Positions 9,625-19,691 of a stretch of 64,000 bases of DNA are shown here, one piece after another (within the stretch, counting starts at the first letter, position 1; every line of letters starts with the position of its first letter). The position numbers and the translations under genes are program-made. Source of the stretch: an uncultured Oleiphilus sp. (lineage in GTDB: Bacteria; Pseudomonadota; Gammaproteobacteria; Pseudomonadales; Oleiphilaceae); assembly GCA_913020495.1 (NCBI GenBank), contig CAJWBJ010000001.1, forward strand, positions 36,910 through 100,909, read 5' to 3'. Below the pieces are notes generated by a model, which had not been told where the DNA came from, made no database searches, and saw nothing but the letters and a program-made list of their open reading frames with translations.

Positions 9625-11004
9625 ATGATTCCACAAAAAAATCTTCCAAATATCGATTCGCCACCTTCAGTAATGCCGGCCTACAACGGTCGCGTTCTGG
9701 CCTACCTTATTACCAGCATTACAATGGCGACCGGCATTTTAACAGGGCACTTTGATGAACGACTAGTTTGGGCAATTCCCATCTCAATGCTTTGGCCACA
9801 CATTCTCTACTTTATAATTCGACACTTTAAGCTAGACCAAAGCATTGCAACACGTGAAAACACACTTTTAATTGATGGGGCATTAGCGGGCTTAATTGTT
9901 GTTCTTTACAGCTTTAGTGTTACTCCCAGTTTATTTGCACTACTGATGGCAAGCTTCAGCTTTATTGTTGTTGGAAGTATGAGGATCTGGTTGCTCGGCC
10001 ACCTTGTCATGCTTATATCAATTATTATTTTCTCTTTAATATTCGGCATTAAGTTTGCCGGAAACTCACCCGTCATACTTAAAATCGTTTCGGCACTAGG
10101 CGCTGTACTTTTCGTCTCTGTTACGGCCTATTACACACACAAACAAGCAGAAGCCTTGCATAAAGCAAAATCTCAAATACAGCAACAACGTGAATTATCA
10201 ATTTCTTTATCTCATAAACTTGCGAAATATTTATCACCGCAAGTATGGCAATCTATCTTTACTGGCGAACGAGATGTTCGACTTGAAACACAGCGTAAAA
10301 AACTTGCCATATTCTTTTCTGATATCAAAGGGTTTACTGAGTTAGCAGAAGAAATGGAGCCTGAGAGCTTAACCGAGCTGCTGAATACTTACTTCAATGA
10401 GATGTCCCAAATTGCTTTAAAATATGGCGGTACGATTGATAAGTTTATAGGTGACAGCATCATGATTTTCTTTGGTGACCCCACTAGTAGAGGCGCAAAA
10501 GAAGACACTCTAGCCTGTGTATCCATGGCAATTGAAATGCGTAAGCATATGAAAATATTACGTCAAAAATGGCAAAGCCAAGGCATTAAAACACCGCTTC
10601 AAATTCGAATAGGTATTAGTACGGGTTACACAACTGTAGGTAATTTTGGCGCTGAAAACCGAATGGATTACACGATTATCGGAAAAGAAGTTAACTTGGC
10701 TTCACGACTGGAAGCACTTTCTGAACCGGGCGAAATTCTAATTTCTTACGAGACCTTCTCGCTTGTCAAAGATAAAGTCATGTGCCGTGACAAAGGAGAA
10801 ATTACGGTAAAGGGTTTTGCACGTCCCGTTCCTATTTACCAGATAGTCGATTTCAGACGTGACATTGGCTCAGGCCAGAGCTTCATTGAACATGAAACTC
10901 AAGGTTTTGCGATGTATATTGACACTGACAAAGTAACGCAAAAAGATAAAGAACCAATCATGCGAGCTTTAGAACGCGTAGTTGACAAATTGAAGGACGA
11001 GTAA
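9625..11004 (+). CDS. Class III adenylate cyclase with MASE2-like N-terminal membrane sensor (CyaB-like)
   Basis: Multi-TM N-terminus then AIFFSDIKGFTELAEEMEPESL...GGTIDKFIGDSIMIFFGDP...MDYTIIGKEVNLASRLE. Confidence 0.9.
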   Translation: MIPQKNLPNIDSPPSVMPAYNGRVLAYLITSITMATGILTGHFDERLVWAIPISMLWPHILYFIIRHFKLDQSIATRENTLLIDGALAGLIVVLYSFSVTPSLFALLMASFSFIVVGSMRIWLLGHLVMLISIIIFSLIFGIKFAGNSPVILKIVSALGAVLFVSVTAYYTHKQAEALHKAKSQIQQQRELSISLSHKLAKYLSPQVWQSIFTGERDVRLETQRKKLAIFFSDIKGFTELAEEMEPESLTELLNTYFNEMSQIALKYGGTIDKFIGDSIMIFFGDPTSRGAKEDTLACVSMAIEMRKHMKILRQKWQSQGIKTPLQIRIGISTGYTTVGNFGAENRMDYTIIGKEVNLASRLEALSEPGEILISYETFSLVKDKVMCRDKGEITVKGFARPVPIYQIVDFRRDIGSGQSFIEHETQGFAMYIDTDKVTQKDKEPIMRALERVVDKLKDE

Positions 11005-11017
11005 GCGTTCAAACGCC

Positions 11018-11854
11018 TTACTGTCTACTGGTTCGAATGTCACTCGCTGACGCGGACCAGTCTAGCGTTGCTCGATAAGGATTGATATCCAAACCTCCCC
11101 TACGTGTATAGCGAGCATAAACGCTCAATGATTCACAAGCACATTTCTCTAAGATGTCGATAAAGATCTGCTCTACACAATGCTCGTGAAAATCCTGACA
11201 TTGTCTAAAGGAAATAATATAGCGCAATAAACTTTCATGATTAATTTTCTGCCCTCGATATCGAACAAAAACCGTCCCCCAGTCGGGCTGCCCAGTCACG
11301 GGGCAATTAGAACGTAATAAATGTGAACATAAAAAACCCTCATGTATACCACCAACCGCTTTATCCAAGCTTAGCAGATTCGCATTTGGTTGATATTCAA
11401 AACCACTAACAGGCAAGTCATCAACACACATAAATCTTTTTTCATTAGCGCCATTTAGAGTCAGCGCATCACGCACATCACAAACACTTACAGATACAGA
11501 CATACCAGCCGCTTTAGACAAGTCATCAACCAAGGTTTTTGTTAAGACCTTAATATTTTCAAAATTTTTGTGATTAAGCGAATTCAAATACAATTTGAAT
11601 GACTTTGATTCGATCATAAAAGGGCTATTAGCGGGAACACGGAAATAGGCTATACCAACACACGGTTTACCTTGTAAATCGAGCCAGGAGAGCTCATAAC
11701 ACGTCCACAAATCCTCTCCATGAAAAGGCAAATCAGAAGATAAACCCAAACTAGCCCGATTTTCAACTCTTGAAAGTGGGAACAACAAACCCGGATCATA
11801 TGGACTGTCGTAAACGGTCCCTTTCCCTAATTGGCTTTTATTTGCGTCTGTCAT
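11018..11854 (-). CDS. queF: NADPH-dependent 7-cyano-7-deazaguanine reductase QueF
   Basis: ESKSFKLYLNSLN and CPVTGQPDWGTVFVRYRGQKINHESLLRYIISFRQCQDFHEHCVEQIF. Confidence 0.96.
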   Translation of the reverse strand: MTDANKSQLGKGTVYDSPYDPGLLFPLSRVENRASLGLSSDLPFHGEDLWTCYELSWLDLQGKPCVGIAYFRVPANSPFMIESKSFKLYLNSLNHKNFENIKVLTKTLVDDLSKAAGMSVSVSVCDVRDALTLNGANEKRFMCVDDLPVSGFEYQPNANLLSLDKAVGGIHEGFLCSHLLRSNCPVTGQPDWGTVFVRYRGQKINHESLLRYIISFRQCQDFHEHCVEQIFIDILEKCACESLSVYARYTRRGGLDINPYRATLDWSASASDIRTSRQ

Positions 11855-11890
11855 ATTAATAGAACCTAAGTCGAATGCTTAAGAACAAGG

Positions 11891-12664
11891 CTATGAGCGA
11901 ATGCCTTGCCCCTTATTTAATAAGTGTAGCGAAAACGAAAATAACAAAACAATAAACCCAATAATCATACTGTAAGCAAAGAAAATGCTCACATCACTTA
12001 CGCCTAGAATGCCATATCGAAAGGTGTTTACCATATAAAGAATCGGGTTAAACTTTGAGATTACCTGCCAAAATTCAGGCAACAAACTGATGCTATAAAA
12101 TACACCACCAAGATAAGTTAGCGGCGTCAGAATAAACGTAGGTACGATTGAGATATCATCAAATTTGGTCGCATAAACGGCATTAATGAACCCACCTAGC
12201 GAAAACAATATTGCTGTTAACAAGATCACCGAAGCAGTCACACCGACATGTTCAATATGAAGATTGGTAAACCCCAGAGACAATAGCGTGACAATAAAAC
12301 CAACCGCAAGCCCACGCCCGACACCACCCATTACGTACCCTGTTAATACCACCCAGTTTGGGACTGGCGAAACTAATATTTCCTCAATACTACCCTGAAA
12401 TTTCATTCCAAAAAAAGAAGACACCACATTCGCATAGGAATTAGTAATCACCGACATCATAATTAGGCCTGGCACAATAAACTCCATATAATCGAAGCCG
12501 CCCATTTCTCCAATTCTTGACCCAATCAGATTCCCGAAAATAACGAAATACAAGACCATCATAATGGCGGGAGGTACTAAAGTTTGTACCCAAATCCGGG
12601 TAAATCGACGAATTTCTTTTACAACAATCGTCGAAAATGCGACCCATATTTGCCTAGCTGTCAT
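11891..12664 (-). CDS. ABC-2 type transporter permease (YadH-like)
   Basis: Six-TM ABC-2 architecture, FMEFIVPGLIMMSVITNSYANVVSSFFGMKFQGSIEEILVSPV; 4-nt overlap with ATPase gene. Confidence 0.92.
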   Translation of the reverse strand: MTARQIWVAFSTIVVKEIRRFTRIWVQTLVPPAIMMVLYFVIFGNLIGSRIGEMGGFDYMEFIVPGLIMMSVITNSYANVVSSFFGMKFQGSIEEILVSPVPNWVVLTGYVMGGVGRGLAVGFIVTLLSLGFTNLHIEHVGVTASVILLTAILFSLGGFINAVYATKFDDISIVPTFILTPLTYLGGVFYSISLLPEFWQVISKFNPILYMVNTFRYGILGVSDVSIFFAYSMIIGFIVLLFSFSLHLLNKGQGIRS

Positions 12665-13593
12665 ATTTCACTTCCTTGCTTATCTTTTTGAAGCAGCCCT
12701 AAAAATAACTCTTCCAGACGATTAGACTTACTTCTAAGACTTGTCACCACCCAATCAAATGATTTTAAGCATTCAAAAAGTTGGTTAATATTTTGATCTT
12801 TCTTTACATCAACCTCTAGAGCCCCTTCAACATTAATACGAGACACAAAACCAAAAAGGTCTGGCGCTTCAACTAAAATCCGATCAGTCTCAAGAATAAA
12901 CGTTTCTATATTTAAGGTTTTAAGCAAAGATTTCATACTCGTATTTTCGAGGATTTCACCTTTATCAATAATCGCAATATTCCGACAAAGTGATTCAGCT
13001 TCTTCTAAATAATGCGTTGTTAAAATGATCGTTGTTCCTTGTTCGTTCAGCTCTTGAAGGAACTTCCACATAGAACGCCGAAGCTCAATATCTACCCCTG
13101 CAGTCGGTTCATCAAGAATCAATAATTTGGGTTTATGAACTAAAGCTCTTGCGATCATTAGTCGGCGCTTCATACCACCAGATAGCATCCGTGATGGTAT
13201 GTCTCTCTTTTCCCACAGACCCAATTTTTTAAGATAATAATCCGCACTTTCTTTTGCTTCTTCAGCAGGAATGCCATAATAGCCAGCTTGAGTAATTAAG
13301 ATATCACCTACTTTTTCAAACTGATTAAAATTGAACTCCTGAGGAACAACCCCCAAACAGGTTTTAGCCTTCACCAGCTCAGTTTCTAAATCATAACCAA
13401 AAATACTAACCCGCCCTGAAGTTTTATTAACTAAAGACGATACAATCCCTAACGTAGTTGATTTACCCGCACCATTCGGTCCAAGTAAAGCAAAGAAATC
13501 ACCTTGCTCAACGGTAATAGAAACACTTTTGAGCGCTTGAAATCCATTGCCGTAAGTTTTACATAGCTTGGATATTTCCAATGCTTTTGTCAT
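12661..13593 (-). CDS. ABC transporter ATP-binding protein (YadG-like)
   Basis: Walker A GPNGAGKST, signature LSGGMKRRLMIARAL, Walker B LLILDEPTAGVD; ATG at 13593 preferred over GTG at 13605. Confidence 0.94.
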   Translation of the reverse strand: MTKALEISKLCKTYGNGFQALKSVSITVEQGDFFALLGPNGAGKSTTLGIVSSLVNKTSGRVSIFGYDLETELVKAKTCLGVVPQEFNFNQFEKVGDILITQAGYYGIPAEEAKESADYYLKKLGLWEKRDIPSRMLSGGMKRRLMIARALVHKPKLLILDEPTAGVDIELRRSMWKFLQELNEQGTTIILTTHYLEEAESLCRNIAIIDKGEILENTSMKSLLKTLNIETFILETDRILVEAPDLFGFVSRINVEGALEVDVKKDQNINQLFECLKSFDWVVTSLRSKSNRLEELFLGLLQKDKQGSEI

Positions 13594-13740
13594 TTTAAAT
13601 CTCACCTAAAATTGGTATCTGCCTTAAGGCTTAAAGATTTTACGTATAGTAAGCACTGGTATTTTGTGTCTTTTATTGAAATTTCAAGTTACTTGAAGGA
13701 GGTTTAGAACAAACCATTTTTGAATACACTAAAAAAATCT

Positions 13741-14382
13741 TTATTCTGTTTGGTAGTTTTGTTGATAAAGCGCTTCACCCATCTTATCGATTTGAGCGTC
13801 AATCATTTTTTCAAAGGGGCGTAAAAACACATTGGAATCAAATTGTTCATCAAATATTGATAATAGTACTGAGATAGCTTCAATCGTCGCTAAAGCATCC
13901 GCTTTCGAGGCCTTACGAATACGATATTGACTCACACCTACATTCTTTAATGCGATGGTTGGCAGGGTTTGAAACCATGCGTTCAAGTGCAATAGTTCAC
14001 GGGTATTTCGCCAAGTCCCATCTAAAACGATGATTGAATCAAAGCAGGTTGATAACTCAGATACTTTGGTAAATGTTGCATCACTATCAAGCTCTATATG
14101 AAATGGACTTTCTGGCATTTGGTGCGCATAAAGAAGGATTGGTTGAGAGGCCTGATAACTTCCGAGAACATCAAAGCAATCCGCTCTTTTAAACGCCGTA
14201 CCCGAAACCACTTTTGCTTTCGTTAAACCAAGCTCGACTAGCCTAGCTGTTCCGAGTGTTTTTTTAACTTCATCAGAATGCTGAAGAATTAAAACAGGCA
14301 TTTGATTGGATTGAACTTGAAGCCACTGACAAATACAGGTCGACATTGCCTTCATACACTTCGGGCAATATTGTCGACTCAT
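13741..14382 (-). CDS. DTW-domain protein (tRNA-uridine aminocarboxypropyltransferase family)
   Basis: N-terminal CPKCMKAMSTCIC cluster, VLILQHSDEVKKTLGTARL, IIVLDGTWRNTREL. Confidence 0.87.
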   Translation of the reverse strand: MSRQYCPKCMKAMSTCICQWLQVQSNQMPVLILQHSDEVKKTLGTARLVELGLTKAKVVSGTAFKRADCFDVLGSYQASQPILLYAHQMPESPFHIELDSDATFTKVSELSTCFDSIIVLDGTWRNTRELLHLNAWFQTLPTIALKNVGVSQYRIRKASKADALATIEAISVLLSIFDEQFDSNVFLRPFEKMIDAQIDKMGEALYQQNYQTE

Positions 14383-14495
14383 TATTTAGCCTGCCGCTAG
14401 TTGGATATAAAGTTTATTGAGTGTGAAGCGTCTACGTATATCATTTTAAACTATAACTCATCAATGAACACTAGTATTAGCTGCAACACAAGTAC

Positions 14496-15833
14496 CTATG
14501 AGGCAATAGACCCTGCAAAATGCTTCCAGCTCCAACGGGATTTCGCACCCGTCAAAAGAAATTCATTTTCGTCGATATTATACGCGCCTTTTGGAAGGCT
14601 ATCAGAAATATACAAACCATCCTCACCCGCCTTATGCTGATTCCATTCCTTTAAATCAACGACCTTAGCGTCTTTAAGTGGATATTTATGATCATCCAGA
14701 ACAATCATTATTTTTGGAAATAAACGACGATCTAAATTATGCCCTGTTACAATACCTACTTCATGAGAACTTAGCTCCACTAATGTTCCTGTTGGATAAA
14801 CACCGACAGCTTCAATAAAACGTTCTACAAGATCCTCCTGAAAAGTAATATTACGCAGTTCAAAAAGTTTCGATACGGCCTGTAATGGGGACAAGCCTTG
14901 TGAGTCATCTCTAGGGCTAATAAGAACTTGGTAATAATCAACCAAGCCCGCAATTTTTGCTAACAGTGGAATTTTTCCTCCCGTCACACTCTGAGGGTAC
15001 CCAGTACCGTTATGGCGCTCCTGATGATATTTAACGATAGAAATAACACCATTTGGTAAATCATCCATTTCTTCTAGTATTTCAACACCATGCTGAACAT
15101 AATTTTGATACTCAACATGCTCCTCTTCTGTAAGTTTAACTGACTTTTGTAGCAACTCACTCGATAACCGTGTCTTCCCAATATGGGAGAGTAAAACACC
15201 CATTGCCAAGGTTTTAAGTAATGATTTATCCAGACCGAGGTGGCGACCAAAGACTAAAGCCCAAATTGAAGATTTAACTGAATGCTGATAGCTATATGCA
15301 TCTTCTTCACTCATTTTAGACAACCAAACAAGTGCATCAGGGTTACGTACCACACTTTCAACCATGCCTTCAGCTACATTTTCAGTCTCGGCAATAGAAA
15401 CCTTACCGCCGCCATGGAGTGTAGCGAAAACTCCACTAATAGCCTCGTAAACGTGACGATGAAGTTTTTCGGTACGGGAAACCTCTTTCTTTATCGTCGT
15501 TTTTACTTGATAAGTTTGAGGTGATTTAATCACTAAAGGAGGGAGCATCACAACTTGAGCAGAGTGATCATCTTCCGCTTTATCATGTTTTTTCTGGTTC
15601 TCTTGCTTTGGCTTTTGAGTCACCCGACTTTCATAAACATGTTTCGTTCTTGCTTTTTTTTCATCTACATAAACATACTTACAGTAACCTGCCAGCGCTT
15701 TTACATCGTCGTCATTACGAATATAAAAACCTTGAAGCGGGAATGGTGTTTTATGCCACGGACAATCAAGGTCCGCAATATACATCCCTTCCTTTAAGAA
15801 ATTCACTTCAATTTTCATTCTACTTGTCGACAT
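14496..15833 (-). CDS. DUF3391 + degenerate HD-GYP domain protein
   Basis: MKIEVNFLKEGMYIADLDCPW N-terminus; HNGTGYP retained but HD dyad reads SH (VLLSHIGKTR). Confidence 0.88.
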   Translation of the reverse strand: MSTSRMKIEVNFLKEGMYIADLDCPWHKTPFPLQGFYIRNDDDVKALAGYCKYVYVDEKKARTKHVYESRVTQKPKQENQKKHDKAEDDHSAQVVMLPPLVIKSPQTYQVKTTIKKEVSRTEKLHRHVYEAISGVFATLHGGGKVSIAETENVAEGMVESVVRNPDALVWLSKMSEEDAYSYQHSVKSSIWALVFGRHLGLDKSLLKTLAMGVLLSHIGKTRLSSELLQKSVKLTEEEHVEYQNYVQHGVEILEEMDDLPNGVISIVKYHQERHNGTGYPQSVTGGKIPLLAKIAGLVDYYQVLISPRDDSQGLSPLQAVSKLFELRNITFQEDLVERFIEAVGVYPTGTLVELSSHEVGIVTGHNLDRRLFPKIMIVLDDHKYPLKDAKVVDLKEWNQHKAGEDGLYISDSLPKGAYNIDENEFLLTGAKSRWSWKHFAGSIAS

Positions 15834-16034
15834 GACGCTACCTACGAATTTTTCAAGAGTTCACAATTTATTGCTTCTAGGCAACATTCTGACAAAAATG
15901 AAGCTGAAATCCACCAATATGCGTAGGGTTTTGTAAGCTCAGGTAACAACAGTACTAGCTTTAGTTAGAATGGCGACTAGCTCACACACAGTTTGTATAT
16001 ACGTACCAAGAAATTGAGTACGCCAGCCGATAAA

Positions 16035-16658
16035 TCAGATGTCAGAATCACAAATTGATGAATGCGTAGATAGTGAAGGCACCAATAACTCCAAATCCTC
16101 TCCTTTAATTTCTTTGGTTGTCACAACATAAGGAATTTTTGAAGTTAAAAGAAAATCTATACTTTTCTTTTTACCCTTAACTTGTCGGTATATATTCTTG
16201 GGGCGGCAATTTAAAGTAATCAATACTTCACCTTTAAGAGATAAAATATCTGTTGAACCAGAGCGATCCGTAACTGTTCCACAGACTATATTATCTTCAA
16301 TATCCAAGCCATGACGATCAACATCGGCTTTCGCATCTGCGCAATAATAAATACCATCCTTACTGCCACCCGAGCATCTTCGCCCTTTGCCAAAAGAGCT
16401 GTCATAGAAATATACTTTTCGTTGACTACATTGTGTTTCAAGCGTGACAGGTAAGGCTCTAAATTGATTTTTTGCCCAACCTTCATAACGCAAAGTCTGC
16501 CAGTGAATACGAAACTGCCTCACTTCACCAGCAGAATTCTCAGCAGTAAAAACCCCATAATGTGTCGTATAATCCGTTGTTGCACACCCCGATACAGCAA
16601 GCACTATTAGCACTCCCATAAAAACGTTAAGCCTTTTAACTAACGCTATAACTATCAC
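16035..16658 (-). CDS. Hypothetical lipoprotein
   Basis: Signal peptide with lipobox (LIVLAVSGCATT); no domain recognised. Confidence 0.65.
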   Translation of the reverse strand: MIVIALVKRLNVFMGVLIVLAVSGCATTDYTTHYGVFTAENSAGEVRQFRIHWQTLRYEGWAKNQFRALPVTLETQCSQRKVYFYDSSFGKGRRCSGGSKDGIYYCADAKADVDRHGLDIEDNIVCGTVTDRSGSTDILSLKGEVLITLNCRPKNIYRQVKGKKKSIDFLLTSKIPYVVTTKEIKGEDLELLVPSLSTHSSICDSDI

Positions 16659-16833
16659 TCACAAAATCCTCTTTAAATTATTGGCCGAATAATAACCCGT
16701 GTTTATTTAATAAAACAGGCTTGATCCACATCAATTTGCTTCTCTTCAATATTTAAATTGCTTGACTCTACTTAATTTTCAATTAAGAATACTTCTTGTT
16801 TAGATTTACATTCAACTTTAAGAGCCTTAATTT

Positions 16834-17853
16834 ATGCAACTATATAAATCTCTGATATTCACTACCACCTGCCTCATCCTTACGCTTTTTACAAATAGCG
16901 CTTATTCAAGCGAAGTTAATGTGTACTCCTACAGACAACCATTTCTAATTCAGCCAATTTTTGATGCATTTACTAGAGAGTCTGGCATTGATGTAAACGT
17001 CGTTTTTGCAAAGAAAGGGCTTTCAGAGCGATTAAAGCGTGAAGGGAGAAACTCACCTGCCGACCTTATTTTCACCGTTGATATTGGCCGTTTAATCGAT
17101 GTCGTTAACAAAGATCTTGTCCAAGGCACTAGTTCGACCACGCTTTCAAATAACATTCCTTCACAATACAGAGACCCTGAAGGTAAGTGGTTTGGTTTAA
17201 CCACTCGAACCCGCTCAATCTATGTATCAAAAGAGCGAGCTAATCTTGCTGATATTCAGCGCTATGAAGATCTGAGCAACCCTGCTTGGAAAGGTCGAAT
17301 TTGTACACGAAGTGGTAAGCACCCTTACAATCTTGCATTAATTGCTTCTATGATTGCCCACCATGGTGAAGAAAAAGCAACTAATTGGCTGAAAGGCGTT
17401 AAAGCGAACCTTGCTCGCAAGCCTCAAGGTAACGACCGAGCACAAGTAAAAGCAATTAAAGAAGGTGTTTGTGATATTTCATTGGGAAATAATTACTATT
17501 ATGGAAAAATGCTGAATAATCCAGATCAGGTCGAATGGGCAAATGCTGTTCATATCACCTTCCCAAATCAAGCTGATCGAGGCACACACGTTAATATTAG
17601 TGGCATGGCACTAACTAAACATGCACCTAATAAAGCAAACGCAATTAAACTAATGGAATTTTTGAGTAAAAAACTTGCTCAGAAAATGTATTCAGAGCAA
17701 AATTTTGAATACCCGGTGAACCCATCTGTAGAACCTTCAGGACTATTGCAGTCTTGGGGCAACTTTAAATCAGACATTTTGCCATTAAGTGAAGTTGCTA
17801 ACCTACGCAAACAAGCTGCAAAACTTGTTGACCGCATTGGCTTTGATGAATAA
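16834..17853 (+). CDS. Fe(3+) ABC transporter periplasmic substrate-binding protein (FbpA/FutA-like)
   Basis: Signal peptide; VNVYSYRQPFLIQPIFDAFTRESGIDVNVVFAKKGLSERL; YYYGKML; WANAVHITFPNQADRGTHVNISGMALTKHAPN. Confidence 0.92.
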   Translation: MQLYKSLIFTTTCLILTLFTNSAYSSEVNVYSYRQPFLIQPIFDAFTRESGIDVNVVFAKKGLSERLKREGRNSPADLIFTVDIGRLIDVVNKDLVQGTSSTTLSNNIPSQYRDPEGKWFGLTTRTRSIYVSKERANLADIQRYEDLSNPAWKGRICTRSGKHPYNLALIASMIAHHGEEKATNWLKGVKANLARKPQGNDRAQVKAIKEGVCDISLGNNYYYGKMLNNPDQVEWANAVHITFPNQADRGTHVNISGMALTKHAPNKANAIKLMEFLSKKLAQKMYSEQNFEYPVNPSVEPSGLLQSWGNFKSDILPLSEVANLRKQAAKLVDRIGFDE

Positions 17854-17884
17854 TGCTATAATTTCTATCACATCAATAGAATTG

Positions 17885-17909
17885 AAAGACAGCCTTCTAG
17901 CTGTCTTTT
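17885..17909 (+). terminator. Attenuator-like hairpin between binding-protein and permease genes
   Basis: AAAGACAGC-cttcta-GCTGTCTTTT, 9-bp perfect stem followed by short T run. Confidence 0.55.
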
Positions 17910-17940
17910 GCTATTTCAAACCAGAAGCCATCTCTAAAAT

Positions 17941-19578
17941 ATGAACATTCAAGCACAAGAACGTCCCTGGTTTATCGCTTCTTTAGTCATAGCACTACTA
18001 ATCAGTTTGCCGATTTTTGCAGTCGTCTACCTTGCTTTTTTTCCTGATGAGAACGCTTGGCCTCATCTTCTGAATACAGTCCTTCCCTCTTACTTATTAA
18101 ATACTATTATATTAATGGCTGGCGTTGGTTTTTTGACCCTTGCTATCGGAACAGGCTCTGCATGGTTAGTAGTCACCTACGACTTTCCTGGTAAACGATG
18201 GTTAAGTTGGGCGTTACTTTTACCTTTTGCCGTTCCTGCCTATGTTGTTGCATACGTTTACACCGACGTATTGGAGTATGCAGGCCCCGTTCAAACAGGG
18301 CTACGAGCACTATTTTCGTGGGAAAGTTCTCAAGATTACTGGTTTCCAGAAATCCGTAGTATGGGAGGCGCAATACTAATGATGTCTTTAGTGCTTTACC
18401 CCTATATTTATATGCTTGCAAGGTCTGCATTTCTGGAGCAATCCATTTCGCTCTATCGTATTGCCAGAAGCCTGGGCTCCTCCCCTCTTCAGTTTTTTTA
18501 TCGCGTATCACTCCCTATTGCCAGACCAGCGCTTGCAGTAGGGCTGGCACTGGTGCTAATGGAAACACTGAACGACTTTGGTACCGTTGATTATTTTGCA
18601 GTGCGCACTCTCACCGCCGGACTTTATGATACATGGCTTAATATGGGAAATTTAGGTGGAGCCGCTCAAATCGCCGTTTTAATGGTCGTGGTCGTAATTA
18701 TATTAATTTCTCTAGAGCGCTACTCAAGAAGACAGCAAAAGCAGTTCAATTCCAGAAACCCTGGAGCACCAATCCCAAGTATCAAATTAACAGGCAAATA
18801 TGCGTACGGCGCATCTGCCTTGGCTTTTACCCCGGTATTGTTCGGGTTTATTATCCCGTTTATGGTGCTCGCCAATTACGCAGTTCGCTACTTTGAAATA
18901 AGCTGGAGCAACGAGTTCCTTACTTATGCGCTGAATAGCTTTTCATTAGCCAGTATGGCTGCAATCATCACACTAATTCTTGGCTTAATACTCGCGTACA
19001 GCAAACGAATGAATAAAAATAAAGCAACGCGCTTCTTTGTTGGCTTTTCAAGTTTAGGCTATGCCGTCCCAGGCGCAGTACTTGCCATTGGCATTATCAT
19101 TCCATTTGCAGCACTGGATAACTTCGTAGATGGGCTAATGAGAGAGTACTTTCAGTTTTCAACAGGGCTTATTCTTAGCGGTACTGCCTTTGCGATTGTT
19201 TTTTCTTATTCTGTTCGTTTTTTAGCCGTTGCTTCAGGCTCTATTGAATCAAGCCTAGATAAAATAACCCCCAATATGGACATGGCATCTCGTTCTATGG
19301 GGCATAGCCATTTAAGTACTTTGATACGAGTCCATATACCCATGATTAGGCGTGGCGCACTTACGGCAATGTTAGTCGTATTTGTAGACTGTCTAAAAGA
19401 ACTTCCCGCAACGTTAATTCTAAGACCATTCAACTTTGAAACGCTTGCAACTCAGGTATATCAATTTGCATCTGATGAGCTGTTAGAACAGAGTGCGCTC
19501 TCAGCATTAGTGATTGTTTTAGTGGGCATTATTCCTGTTGTCTTACTTGATAAGAGTATCAATAAAAAACAACTGTAA
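17941..19578 (+). CDS. Iron(III) ABC transporter permease (FbpB-like, two permease domains)
   Basis: About 12 TM segments; duplicated EAA-type loops (ARSLGSSPLQFFYRVSLPIARPALAVG; SRSMGHSHLSTLIRVHIPMIRRGAL). Confidence 0.93.
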   Translation: MNIQAQERPWFIASLVIALLISLPIFAVVYLAFFPDENAWPHLLNTVLPSYLLNTIILMAGVGFLTLAIGTGSAWLVVTYDFPGKRWLSWALLLPFAVPAYVVAYVYTDVLEYAGPVQTGLRALFSWESSQDYWFPEIRSMGGAILMMSLVLYPYIYMLARSAFLEQSISLYRIARSLGSSPLQFFYRVSLPIARPALAVGLALVLMETLNDFGTVDYFAVRTLTAGLYDTWLNMGNLGGAAQIAVLMVVVVIILISLERYSRRQQKQFNSRNPGAPIPSIKLTGKYAYGASALAFTPVLFGFIIPFMVLANYAVRYFEISWSNEFLTYALNSFSLASMAAIITLILGLILAYSKRMNKNKATRFFVGFSSLGYAVPGAVLAIGIIIPFAALDNFVDGLMREYFQFSTGLILSGTAFAIVFSYSVRFLAVASGSIESSLDKITPNMDMASRSMGHSHLSTLIRVHIPMIRRGALTAMLVVFVDCLKELPATLILRPFNFETLATQVYQFASDELLEQSALSALVIVLVGIIPVVLLDKSINKKQL

Positions 19579-19643
19579 ATAATCAATACTTCACCTACAA
19601 GCTATTTAACACAACCCTATAAAACACTAAAATGCAGATACAA

Positions 19644-19667
19644 AAAAGGAGAGCCAAGCTCTCCTTT
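19644..19667. terminator. Bidirectional Rho-independent terminator
   Basis: AAAAGGAGAGC-caa-GCTCTCCTTTT between convergent genes. Confidence 0.8.
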
Positions 19668-19691
19668 TAAATTTCAGTTAATAATAATACC

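Noticed and set aside
11000-11021. Hairpin GTAAGCGTT...ACGCCTTAC between adenylate cyclase and queF as a terminator
   Set aside because: Stem contains a bulge and no T tract follows on either strand; too weak to list.
16760-16830. Fur box upstream of the iron-type binding protein
   Set aside because: AT-rich with only weak resemblance to GATAATGATAATCATTATC; not supportable by eye.
18173-18511. 112-aa minus-strand ORF antisense to the iron permease
   Set aside because: Antisense shadow ORF of a clear permease gene; biased composition.
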